Below, piece by piece: positions 9,262 to 19,049 of a stretch of 64,000 nucleotides of DNA. Numbering within the stretch: the stretch's first letter is position 1; the number at the start of each line of letters is the position of its first letter. Below the pieces are notes generated by a model, which was given only the letters and a program-made list of their open reading frames with translations, was not told where the DNA came from and made no database searches. Source of the DNA: Perkinsus olseni (lineage: Eukaryota > Perkinsozoa > Perkinsida > Perkinsidae); assembly GCA_013115135.1 (NCBI GenBank), contig JABANP010000159.1, positions 1 through 64,000 of the forward strand, given 5' to 3'. Position numbers and translations under genes: made by a program.

Positions 9262-11795
9262 TCAACCGAACAACCTGGTACAAGCACTCCGATATTTTGC
9301 ATACATCATCCTCCGCCATCTCCAAGTTGGATGAAGTTCCCCTCTACTGCTACTATTACCAACCAGGAGGTTGTCTGATGCCAAATCAACCGAATACCTC
9401 TCAATCCACCATGACAAAGCCGATAAAGACACCTGATGGGAGCCAGCCCATCTCATTGCCCAGTAGAGCTAGCTGCGAGAGACCCTCGCCGGGATACTAT
9501 TCAACCACAACCATTCCGAAAATACTGGGATTCCCTTAGATGCGCATTATGGTGTGAACTACTACGAAACGCGATTTGCAAGGTTACTCTCTCCGGCACG
9601 CAGACAGGATGCTACCAATTCCAGTAACGTTACAACATCGTCTTCAAGCGAGGTGAAGCGTACGACTCAGATCGAGTGCTGGTCGAATGTTCAACAGCGA
9701 GACTCCACCATCACTCACTTTCGTCTCTTCTCCATTACCATCCGCTCTCGACGGCTCAGCCCTGAGCACAGCTCGAAAGAATTCTGCCACCTGAAAGCGG
9801 ACGATACGGCCCACAAGTATACTAACCGCAGCACCATCACCTCAGACTCTCGCAACGGTGTCCCTAATCGCTCAAGGATACCCTTCTGGAATATCTTCGG
9901 CGTGATCTCCTCTCCATTATCACTGAGCTTGAACACCCGAGCCAGCCACTTGTGACAAGCTGGGGCGTCGAAAGATGATTCTAAGTACTCCAGCACTGCC
10001 TGAGCAGTATAAAACCGAAGATGTTTCAACCGGCTGTCTATCCATTCTGCTATTCCATTGAAACCAGGGTCGTTGGTCCACGGAAAGAAAGTCCGACTTT
10101 ATTTCCCGAATTGAAATAAATAGGAAAAAAAGGAAAAATATGGGATTGATTCACGGTAACTCAGTGACTGCGCTCTTTTTTTTGAAATTCTTGCAGTCTT
10201 GCTCTTCTTGACTTTCCCCTGCAGCATGACCGCAACCGCGTGCTGAAGCTTTAGACTCTCCAGTGGAGAGAGGCTCCGACAGACAGCGGCCCACTGTTGG
10301 ATGAGGGCCTGATAAGCAGATCGCCCTCACTACTATCGGCTGAAAGGTTCGCCGACGACTCGTCGGCGACCAGGATCGAATCTATGTCACTCGCGAGTGT
10401 GTGCAAATATCTTATCATTCGGGCGATATCGACCTTGAACTCACGAGTCTCGTGACACGAGACTCGTAATACGAGCTTCTATTTATCCGCGACCGACTAT
10501 TGTCCGTTGGACTCCCAACAAAGATGAGACAGCTTGAGCTGCCCGACTCAACCAGTCAGGTTAGAAGCGTGTGACAGAACTCCTCCCGCTTAGCCGTGAG
10601 TTCCGACCCGTAGTACGATCGTCGATCGACCGCATTACATGCAACTTGCAAGATAATCGTCAGCTTATAAGTCCCAGGTTCAATTCATAGCGCATCATTT
10701 CTCTGCATTGTCAGTCAAGTCAGCTCCATGGCCACAGGCACGATGTTCTTGATAGATTCGGACATCTTTTCGGTCACTAGCATGCACTGACGAGTAGCAG
10801 ATAAAGAGTCATTGAAAAAGTCGGAAAAACAGTTTTTTCCACTTTTTTTAATTTTTTTCCTCGACTTCTCTTCCATTGGAATTTTTCCTAATTTCCTTCG
10901 GAAGGAAACAAATATTTATTGCGAAACCAACGACCCTGATTGAAACTGTTGCGAGTGCAAGGTTATCTATCATCTCGATGCAGTGACTGCAAGCAAGGAA
11001 GATCGATACTGCAATGCAGTGTATAGTGTAGTGTACACCGACTGTGATATGCCAACGGGGTATGTGGCACTGTTGATATGTATAACGGAATCTGCGGTAC
11101 TGTTAATATGTGCGACGGAGTATGTGGCACTGCTAGCCCTTCTACGCTACATCTCCGCTAGAAAGGGTCGAGGCAGAGAGACATCTCGGTGAGAGTCTTT
11201 CTACGGCACGAAAATTTTATACACTACTCGTCAAGCGCAGGCGCCAAAGAGAAGCGCGCATTTGCTGTTGGCAACTGACTCGTTGATGACTTAAGACCGG
11301 AATCTTCGATCTCACATCATAATAAAGAGACTATCAGCGCACGCAGTATACTCTGGCAGCGCGACCGAACCCCAGTGTAGTCTCACCACGAGATTCTTGA
11401 ACTCTCGGAGATTCAGGCATCCGTCACCGTCGACGTCAAAAATATCCACCCAATCATTCAAAACTACCTAACATGTCACAGTATTAAAGCGGAACGAAAC
11501 AATATGCAAGAGAAAGTGGAGCAACGCAGTTCTCAGCGCTACTCATTGTGGGGTTCGGATGGGCGAATACCTCAGCATCTCCTCTGTTTATCCCTTGTGC
11601 CACTATAGCTCGCCGTAGCTCATCTCGCTGGAGTCGACCGTTGTGATCGATATCGTACAATTTGAAGACTAGCTCCGTTACCCCTGGGACATGCTGAAAT
11701 GTGACAGGCCCTTCCAAAGCCTCCTTTATCACGGCCCCGTGCGGCACGGCTGTGCTCAAGTACACCAAGATACGACTCGTGCCAAATCCAATCAT
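9262..11795 (-). CDS. EF-hand calcium-binding protein, copy A (several exons)
   Basis: Two EF-hands lie in consecutive exons on the minus strand. The exon ending at 11571 has DIDHNGRLQRDEL, and the exon 11467-11387 (27 codons, phase 0 on both sides) has DVDGDGCLNLREF. Both show the canonical D-x-D-x-[ND]-G loop with a 12th-position Glu, spaced as a normal EF pair. A further exon near 10020-9810 encodes HLRFYTAQAVLEYLESS and FQKGILERLGTPLRES. A likely exon at 9430-9340 encodes VSLSALSWWIERYSVDLAS. The intron between EF2 and the third exon holds a MITE (10065-10938) absent from copy B. Start and end of the gene are not fixed. Role: probably a calcium sensor; partner unknown. Confidence 0.6.
10065..10938. 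mobile_element. hAT-like non-autonomous element (MITE), 874 bp, with target duplication
   Basis: The 13-bp terminal inverted repeats CAGGGTCGTTGGT (10065-10077) and ACCAACGACCCTG (10926-10938) are perfect. They are flanked by an identical 8-bp duplication ATTGAAAC (10057-10064 and 10939-10946). CAGGG ends and 8-bp target duplications are hallmarks of hAT transposons. The homologous site in copy B (about 19872-19879, ATTGGAAC) is empty. No transposase is encoded. Inside are an odd palindrome (10349-10369), a 12-nt-arm palindrome (10443-10467) and a tRNA B-box-like GGTTCAATTC at about 10676. Confidence 0.85.
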
Positions 11796-12144
11796 AGCGA
11801 AACGTCATCGTTTCTGGCGCGCCCCGAAAACTCGACGGGACACCCACGCTCTAGCAAGCAGCGAAGATGACAGATTCGTATTCCCTATCGTTTATCACAG
11901 TTCATTATGATAGATACACATCGCGATGATCTGGGAAAGGTGTACACTAGCTCATCATGGAGCCAAGTCGGCTCAGCCGACGCGACTCTTCAGCATGCAT
12001 AAACAGCGACACTCACCAAGCGACGCGACATTCTAGTCGACCGTCTCATCCTATTGGCCATTCTGTCCACGGCTGACCAACGTTCAGCAACCGCGTCGAA
12101 TCTGGTAGCATAAAGTGGTGTACACCCATGCTCCCCACCACTAC
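11796..12144. other. intergenic, no gene seen
   Basis: Contains TCATCAT at 11952-11958, the un-expanded form of the 14-bp insertion present in copy B at 20889, and a decayed zigzag (AGCCAA-g-TCGGCT-c-AGCCGA, 11961-11980). No coding frame supported. Confidence 0.5.
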
Positions 12145-12312
12145 TCATCGTCAGCAGTCGATGCGGCTGCCGGTGCTAACTCGAAAAGACTCTCTTGCAG
12201 GTTGTACGTCGGGTTCGGTCTCTCCTCTGTCTGGCTCGCCAAGATTGCATCTCTCGCTTCATCAAGGACCACTTTATTCCGCAGTGCGCGAAAGATACGC
12301 AGAAACCGCAGC
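12145..12312 (-). CDS. exon with arginine-rich helix, unknown gene, copy A
   Basis: A 56-codon exon behind an acceptor ...TATTCAG. It begins RLRFLRIFRALRNKV, an Arg every third or fourth residue like a voltage-sensor S4 helix or an amphipathic helix, and ends AAAS..DDE followed by TAG (TAA in copy B). The stop is conserved although its codon differs, so this is probably the true C-terminus of a gene lying at higher coordinates whose other exons I could not identify. In copy A a 14-bp zigzag insertion lies exactly at the splice acceptor (12314-12333). Possible ion-channel fragment, but that is a guess. Confidence 0.45.
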
Positions 12313-12313
12313 C

Positions 12314-12333
12314 TGAATACTATTCAGTGAATA
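12314..12333. repeat. zigzag micro-insertion (14 bp) at a splice acceptor
   Basis: TGAATA-c-TATTCA-g-TGAATA, then g. The paralogous site in B (21265-21271) reads only TGAATA-g. The inserted 14 bp equal the reverse complement of the 8-nt target plus a second copy of the 6-nt word. Confidence 0.85.
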
Positions 12334-13310
12334 GATAATTGAATTCCCTTATTGCGAGCGGTTAAGTTATGATACCAAGATTACGAGGAATGGTTCGCCG
12401 GAGATGCATCCTCGGTTTGGTAAACGCTATTGCAAACCGCGTAGTGCGTTGTTTATTTCACCGTGGATCACGATAGCTACCGCATGACCCAGTTTATGGC
12501 ATAAGCTTTACGTCGAATTCGCCGTGTTTTTGCCTCAAACACTCTCAGGCGTGAACCCGAATCACTGGACGAAGGCGGATATCGCTTCTTACAGTTGCCA
12601 GTAATACAGGGAGTAATTCGTACAGAGTCCATCTGGTACGTGTTTGATCAGTACATCCTATTCTCGTCTCGTGTCAACTGATGCAGTAGCTGTATAATAC
12701 AGCCTGTATTACAGCTGCCGGGCAACTGTTGCCTGTTGAACAGGCAACTGTTGGCCCTCTTACAGAGTCTTCTGGTACAGTTGCCACTCGTCCGGTGACG
12801 TTCAGTACAGTTTCTCCCCGTACAGTGGAGATACACCCGTAAAACGCGTAAAACAGTTTTACGCGAAGTGTTTCACGCGTAAAACGCGATGTGTTGTGTA
12901 GTGATACCACTTCGCGGTATAATGCGCGCGTTTAACGCCATAACGCGTTAAACGGCAACGCCATAACGCGGTATAACGCGTACTACGCGTTATTGCGGTA
13001 GAAAAACGCGTATAACACAACGCGTTGCGGCGGTTCGCGCCTATTCTTCTACTGCCGAATCCGACATTAACTTAAATACAGCTCAGCGCAATCGCGTGAC
13101 TTGATAGTTTCTCGTACGTCGATGCCTTCCGGTTGTGTTCCACGTTCAGTGCTCAACATTACGCTTGGCGTTATCATAACGCGTTACACATATCGCATTA
13201 TGAGCCCATTTCGCGTTTTACGCGTCATACTCTGACTTTACGCTCATAACGCGTTGTGTTTTCCGTAACGCGTGAAACACCCGCGTTTCACACAACACGG
13301 GTGCATCTCC
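12334..13310. other. non-genic stretch ending in an ACGCGT-rich island
   Basis: 12334-12650 is shared with copy B/C (21330-21450 and 22576-22740). 12690-12709 is a zigzag insertion (CTGTAT-a-ATACAG-c-CTGTAT) absent at 22780-22786. 12728-12748 is a 10-nt-arm palindrome with a G centre inside an insertion relative to C. From about 12840 to 13300 the words AACGCG, ACGCGT and CGCGTT recur many times in both orientations (for example TAACGCGTTA at 12943). Such density is seen nowhere else in the window. No gene. Confidence 0.6.
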
Positions 13311-13750
13311 AGTGTCTTCTGATACAGTTGCCACTCGTCCGGTGGCGTTCAGTACAGTTTCTCCCCGTACAGTGTCTTCTGATACAGTTGCCACTCGTCC
13401 GGTGGCGTTCAGTACAGTTTCTCCCCGTACAGTGTCTTCTGATACAGTTGCCACTCGTCCGGTGGCGTTCAGTACAGTTTCTCCCCGTACAGTGTCTTCT
13501 GATACAGTTGCCACTCGTCCGGTGGCGTTCAGTACAGTTTCTCCCCGTACAGTGTCTTCTGATACAGTTGCCACTCGTCTGGTGGCGTTCAGTACAGTTT
13601 CTCCCCGTACAGTGTCTTCTGGTACAGTTGCCACTCGTCCGGTGGCGTTCAGTACAGTTTCTCCCCGTGCAGTGTCTTCTGGTACAGTTGCCACTCGTCC
13701 GGTGGCGTTCAGTACAGTTTCTCCCCGTACAGTGTCTTCTGGTACAGTTT
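13311..13750. repeat. 60-bp minisatellite, about 7 tandem copies
   Basis: The unit begins GTGTCTTCTGATACAGTTGC and repeats at exactly 60 bp with very few substitutions (A/G at the GATACAG/GGTACAG position, single C/T changes). Single diverged units occur at about 12774-12833 and 22815-22895, so the array grew from a sequence present at both block junctions. Because 60 is divisible by three and the unit lacks stops in several frames, long open frames appear on both strands; they are not evidence of a gene. Internal CAGTACAG and CCCGTACAG words give local hairpin potential. Confidence 0.95.
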
Positions 13751-13879
13751 AAACTCGCCAGTTGCAAGTGGCAACTGTTGCAACTTTCTTATACTAAGAA
13801 GATGTTCCAACGATCCTACGAACAAGCCGATTCGCTCGAAGTACGCGCGTAATTCGTACTCTGCCTAACAGTGACTGCT

Positions 13880-14190
13880 CCCCACCTTTTGACTCTCACT
13901 TCCTTCTCTACCGTCTGCTCAATGATGTTCGCCCTTTTCATCAACTCGGTCGCCGTTGCCGGAGTAAAGTAGTACAAAAACCCCGGGACCTGATTTGATC
14001 GACACCCCATCGACAGATAACAGCCGCCTTCAAGCGTGCTGCTATAGCAATACCGACCATTCGCCAAATCTGGTGGAAGATGAGGATAACAACTATACCA
14101 GCAAAAACATCTACAAGCGCCAACTCCGCACTGTGATCGGTTTCGGCATCGTCACTGAGAAAAGGCAGAGCAAGCGATTATCATGCATGA
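13880..14190 (-). pseudogene. conserved short minus-strand gene of unknown function, copy B
   Basis: Homologue of 23043-23316. Here the stop after VRVKR is changed (TGA to TGG), so the frame runs on. Coding character is supported only by comparison of the three copies. Confidence 0.3.
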
Positions 14191-14227
14191 AGATTGCGCA
14201 TGACGGCGGTCGTGGGGTTGCATATAT

Positions 14228-14244
14228 AGAGCCGCCGCGGCTCT
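14228..14244. repeat. odd palindrome, 8-nt arms
   Basis: AGAGCCGC-c-GCGGCTCT. It occupies the position where copies A and C carry a different palindrome (4000-4022). Confidence 0.8.
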
Positions 14245-15153
14245 CCTACGCCAGTCAGACGAGAAGTCGAGAGGTTCGAAGCGCGTCACTCAAGCGCTTT
14301 TCTCAAAGCGTGGGCAAACTCGAGAAAAACAACTCCGGTGGCATCATTGGTGTCAAACGATCCATAGTTTTCCATTCTACGAGAAATCTCTAACTTAGGC
14401 GAATACGGCGACTCTTTTCTGCTACCGTCGTCAAAACCTCCCATTTTTCGCGCCGGCTTACTCGGGGAAGAGTTCACCATTGAGGCCGAGCACTAGAATG
14501 CGTATAACCAGCGATAGGAGAACCGCATCAAGGAGCAGTATGAGCTGTAGTACGCCGAAAATGAACGTCTGAAAAGAACAATCACTGGTCGACCACCATC
14601 AACTTTGTTCACAGCGGGCTTCCAGGCCGTTGCACAGTACGGAATACACAGAGCTTTCGCGATAATGGTAGGCGAGTGAATTCACCCACGTGACCACAGT
14701 CGCTACGAGGGAAAATGCTTGCCTCCCAACGCTGCTGCATCGCACTAGCCATTTCAATTCTTTCCGACAACGTTCATGACCGAAGGGAGGGCCGCTGACT
14801 CACAGGTCCATTCGCCCAGAACCAAAACATAGATTCCTGCTGGTTAGGTGCATCCGTTCCCGTGATGAGGAGATACAATCTGCTCGTGAGCAGAGGTATC
14901 CATCCAGTACCGGTTGCAGCGCCAGTAATCATACCAAAATGCCCTCGCAGGAGGAATGGAGGGGGCAGAAGCTCCGACTGTTGACTAAAAGAACAAAAAA
15001 AACTTGAGTAAGTGTCGCCCAAGTGAGCCTCGCTCGCCCATGATAGGGGGCCCATCGGACGAATTCCGTCCGACGGAAGCAGCTTCCAAGAGATTTCAAT
15101 TTATCATTCATTACTGGAAAGCTCTTAATCATTGAAATTTCAATTGGAGTATA

Positions 15154-15173
15154 CCAGTGCCACTGGTCCAGTG
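15154..15173. repeat. zigzag, shared by copies B and C
   Basis: CCAGTG-c-CACTGG-t-CCAGTG followed by G. The same motif is at 24379-24398 in C. Copy A (about 4958-4975) lacks the whole stretch. Confidence 0.8.
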
Positions 15174-16530
15174 GTATATACCACGAGGCCGACCAGGTTT
15201 AAGGTTTTCGGCGCAATTTTTCGATCACAACCCGTGGCGGGACTCTCTAGCACTCACGTTGAGCACACAGATATTCTACCTGCTCAGTCTGAGTATTCTG
15301 TAATCTATCATAGATTTCAACAACACGGGACGCATGTAGGGATGACCATCTCTACCCACCTCTCCTCTCCGCTGCTGACAAGGCTTTTTGTGCTCTCCTC
15401 CCCAGCTGCCTCGGGTACGTCCATCCTAACCGATCTGGACTTACCGATGCCTTTCGTTCCGCTGTTTCCAAGAGAACCGCTACGATTCTCCATCGCGTTC
15501 GGGTTCCCTTTACCATTGCTCTCGATCGCCCCGGGCAAATCGACCGCTACGGATCCTCTAGCACTTTCATCATCAGAGCCGCTACAGTCTCCTTCGCCAC
15601 CTTCAAGTCGAAAGCTACCAACCGCCGAATTTGACACGGCCGATCGGATGTCGCTTTCCTGATCCTCTGCGACAGCCTCTACCTGGCTTTCCACGGGAGC
15701 TACAGAAATTCTAGAGGCATTTTTTCTGAATCTTTTCACAGCTCTATTCACAGTCCATACCGCTCCTATCGTATCATGCAGTTTCCTCAGGCGGTCCTCT
15801 GCCTTGTCTTCTAGCTGCATTGTATATGTCCTAGCAAGCGCGCCGGACCTCGCCGAATCCACTTCTCTCTTCGATATGCCCCCATTAGTGTCTTCAAATT
15901 GTTCCACAAACGACAAGGGAAGCTTCGCCGGTAAAAGCGCCACGAAAATGCGTCTCACGTGACGAGTGAGGAGAAGCAATCCTAAATCCAGCAGCAGTAC
16001 CATCACAACTACTGCTAACATCAGATAAGTCCCTCCAAGGGTATACAGCGGCCTTGCAGCCATCGCAAGGCCCAGGAGGCCAATGGTGACGGCCTTGGAA
16101 GGATTGACAATCCGAATGGTGTCCTCCACCAAGCAATTACGAAGGTACTTGTGAAATGGAAAGGTTCGCGGATCCGCCCCGCGTTTCTTCGGGTCGATCC
16201 CGCCAGCATACGGGAAAAGGAAAGAGAATCTCAGGAGCTTGTAGTGGTATAGCCCGATGAGGGCCTTCTTACCCTTGTTGTGCATCTCCTTGGCTCGATC
16301 AACCGCAATGCAGACTCGAGCGGTATTGGCGTACTCTGCCGCATTCCACTCGACGACGACTGCCGATAGCCTCCATGTTAGTACAGACACAATGAGGACA
16401 TACGTGACCATTACCAGGAAGACTATTAAGTGTACCAGATGAAAGTGGTGAAGAAGTTCATAATGGCTCAGCTCCAAAGTATTGGCCAACGACTCTAAGA
16501 TATTAGAGCGTTCAATGATATGCAAGACCA

Positions 16531-16550
16531 CTCCGAGTCGGAGTCTCCGA
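16531..16550. repeat. zigzag micro-insertion inside the MLO-like exon 1 (copy B)
   Basis: CTCCGA-g-TCGGAG-t-CTCCGA then C; the base before is A, complementary to the second spacer T. Copy C has only A-CTCCGA-C (25624-25631). It is a net 14-bp insertion and shifts the reading frame. Confidence 0.95.
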
Positions 16551-16901
16551 CGAAGCCGAGTATGGTGAGCTCCCGGAAGAAGCCTTCGGCCAGTTTGATG
16601 AAGAGCTCAGGGTCATGTTTTCTGCTCATTATTTTCATTATCATATGCTGAGCCCACTCGAACAACAAAGATAGTACTGCAACAAATGCCACCAGGCCCA
16701 TCAAGACGTTGGCCGCTGTGGCGCTCAAACCTTCATCAGATGACGATGGTGTAGAAGGGGACCCGGCCATGGAATCAGAGAAAACGATTCAAACCATGGA
16801 TCTTGCATGTACTATGGTCCAATGGCAACTCCATGTCGCCAACTTCCCAGTTAATACACGTCGGCCTCCCCTCTATCCTGAGGATGTTCTGCTCTCATCA
16901 G

Positions 16902-18299
16902 TGAGGAATGCATCCCGCCTTTCTTGAACCATATGCTTGTGAACGCAGCCACTCCCAGAATGAGGGACGAGCTCAGGCGACTGAAGTGAGTGGGATACTT
17001 CACCTGCTGTGGTGATCGCCTGCCTTTCAGGTTGAACGTCAGCGAATATACCTACTTCGAAGTTTATTCGTATAGTGTGGACTTCTCAGACAAAGGTAAG
17101 GCGGGTTCGAGCTGTTTCAGGTCAGCTGAGCTGATTTCTCGAAGGCATCACTGTATCATTGAGATGAATTATGTCACATAGTATCTGCTCCTTGCATATC
17201 CGTCTCAGGTGTAACCTTTACGGACAAGCTTCTTGTACTTCCTCAAAATTACTCAATCGACGCCGTGATTGACGAGCCCTACCAGAACCAGTCAGACGAC
17301 GCTCCTCAGTTCAATGTTCGCATCTCAACTGGCCTACCCGTGGTTAGAGGAAGACATATTGTGATCAACAAGGACGCGCCTGCTGGAGAAGTCAGACTGA
17401 AGGAGATCCCAGGGAGTGAGAAGTTCAGCTTCAAAATGGATATTGATGGGTGGTTTGGCAAAACTACTTTAACACGTTCGTATTATCGCCACATCCCCCC
17501 TAAGGATGTCGAGGTCAAGGGAATACTCGTACAGTACCATGGCTATCGTGATACATGTGAGACATGGGAGAACTATTCTAAAACTACTCCCCTAGCTGAT
17601 AAATACGGCCTGATATTGATCACTGCGTGTGGTTCTTGGTATGGTTGGTATTCAAGCTTTTTGAAATCCACAAGCGGATGGAATGCAGGCGTTTGCTGCG
17701 TCAAGCGAGACGATATCGACGATGTTAATTACACGAGGATTATCCTCGAGAGGGAGAACAAGAACAACTTGCCAGTCTATGGTTATGGTTACAGTAATGG
17801 TGGTATGATGGTGGAATCCCTTCTGTGCCATAAGGTTATTCAAATGGCGGTCTCGGTTAATGGTGTACTGGCTCTGAAACCTGGCTTGAATGGGGCTTTC
17901 AAGACCTGTGACGATATCTACAATAATGCCACCTTCGGCCCGAAGCCTCCGGTGCCTAGGGTGGCCAGCATACACTGCCTCGATGATGAGTGGGTTCCCT
18001 ACAATGGTTCTATCTACGGGAAGAAATATAAAAAGTACTTCAGTTCCGACCTTCTCCCGAGGACCAACAGAGATATTAGACGATGGGCGAGTAGATTTGG
18101 ATGTGAAAGGAAGGTAACGAATACAACAAGGATCAAGCCGTGGCTGAGACTGAAGGAGTGGAAGTGTCCTGGAGAAGAGAGAGTCGTGTCTATCAAGAGG
18201 AAAAACTGCAGCTTTCATGGTTCAGCCCACAGCGTTGTTAGAACTCAATATCTCGACCCCGCTGAATGGGCCATCAAATTCTTTCTTGGTCTCCCCTGA
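16902..18299 (+). CDS. LpqC/PHB-depolymerase-like esterase E2, intact body, exon 1 missing
   Basis: Exons 16902-16985, 17031-17095 and 17209-18299 match E1 base for base apart from indels. The hydrolase frame is uninterrupted: GWNAGVCC, GYGYSNGGMM (Ser nucleophile of the G-x-S-x-G elbow), HCLDDEWVPYNG (Asp) and GSAHSVVRT (His), the order and spacing of the COG3509 LpqC/polyhydroxybutyrate-depolymerase family. Homology to E1 starts inside intron 1 (16865), directly after the upstream region of the MLO-like gene. Signal peptide and start codon are therefore lost, and translation would need a new start. Substrate unknown; likely ester bonds of extracellular polymers or lipids. It could be called a 5'-truncated pseudogene. 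Confidence 0.75.
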
Positions 18300-19049
18300 A
18301 AATTTTCTATTAAAACAGCTGGATAACTGCTACACGTTCGCCCGGCACTTCACATGTTTCAACTTTTTCAGTAATTGCATCATCCATGACGATTACGCTA
18401 ATGACGCCTAGCTTGCACCAGAAGCAGGATGATGATCGTGCTCAGATCCGATTAAGTGAGTGAGCATCACTTTCGTATTTCAATTCCGCATTATTTATTG
18501 TCTTGTCCCAAGTCGTGGGGCCCACGACTTGTGGCATCGAAACGCGCATGTGCCAGGCTTTTCCTGTTCCCTCGGCACGTGGTGAGCCGCTCGCGACCCG
18601 ATGCGCTCATGCCGGGCACTTCGGAGGTACGCACAGTATTGGGCTGCGTAGTACCATTCATTTTCTCCAGATGGGATAACAGAATCGCTAAAGACATTAT
18701 TCTTTCAAGACGCTTCTCGCGTGACATTCTCGTGTTGTGTTAGGAGTATGAACTCCTCGGGGGCGCTCGACTTCGCACCAGTTTGGAAATTGAGTCATCC
18801 GAACGTCCTGGTACAATTCACGCGCTTCCCGAATGACTGACAATCCTCAATACATCAATAATTATTCGTCCCGCGAAGCGAGTAATGGCCACCCAAAAGG
18901 CGTCGAAGGGTCTCTAGATTCCGAGTGCTGGGCTCGGAGCGCAACTAGTTGTCTCATATCGCTCACAGCCTAGCCTCATCAGTCGATGCTTCACAACGGA
19001 ACAAAGACAGCACGAATCGAAAAGAACATCATTTTACAGGCTCCATGAT
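18300..19049. other. intergenic, no gene seen
   Basis: As 8507-9261 in copy A. Holds the perfect odd palindrome CAAGTCGTGGG-G-CCCACGACTTG (18509-18531). Confidence 0.5.

Larger units (their letters stand above)
3504..13787. repeat. segmental duplication, copy A
   Basis: The first of three tandem copies of a 9-10 kb block. It starts at GTATAAGACCTATACTAAGAAG, which recurs near 13787 (B) and 22940 (C). Contents in order are MLO-like gene exons on minus (4241-5545, N-terminus lost), a retroelement fragment (5546-6800), an esterase on plus (6893-8506), an EF-hand gene on minus (9260-11800) containing an 874-bp MITE, and 60-bp repeats at its end. Identity to B is high over long stretches (for example 7068-8520 against 16865-18310), with scattered indels. 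Confidence 0.85.
14458..16770 (-). pseudogene. MLO-like membrane protein, copy B (14-bp insertion frameshift)
   Basis: Same gene as copy C (exon 1 16770 to about 15370, exon 2 14984-14804, exon 3 14568-14458). The first about 75 codons are in one frame and the rest in another. The cause is a 14-bp zigzag insertion at 16537-16550 (CTCCGA-g-TCGGAG-t-CTCCGA) that copy C does not have. Everything downstream is open for over 400 codons, so the lesion is recent. Exon 1 starts 94 bp from the breakpoint where the truncated esterase E2 begins on the other strand. Confidence 0.75.

Noticed and set aside
13311..13750. CRISPR-like array
   Set aside because: Units are contiguous and identical without unique spacers, and the genome is eukaryotic.
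13218..13852. Four overlapping open frames of 146-198 codons on both strands
   Set aside because: Produced by a 60-bp stop-free tandem repeat; no start context, introns or non-repeat coding sequence.
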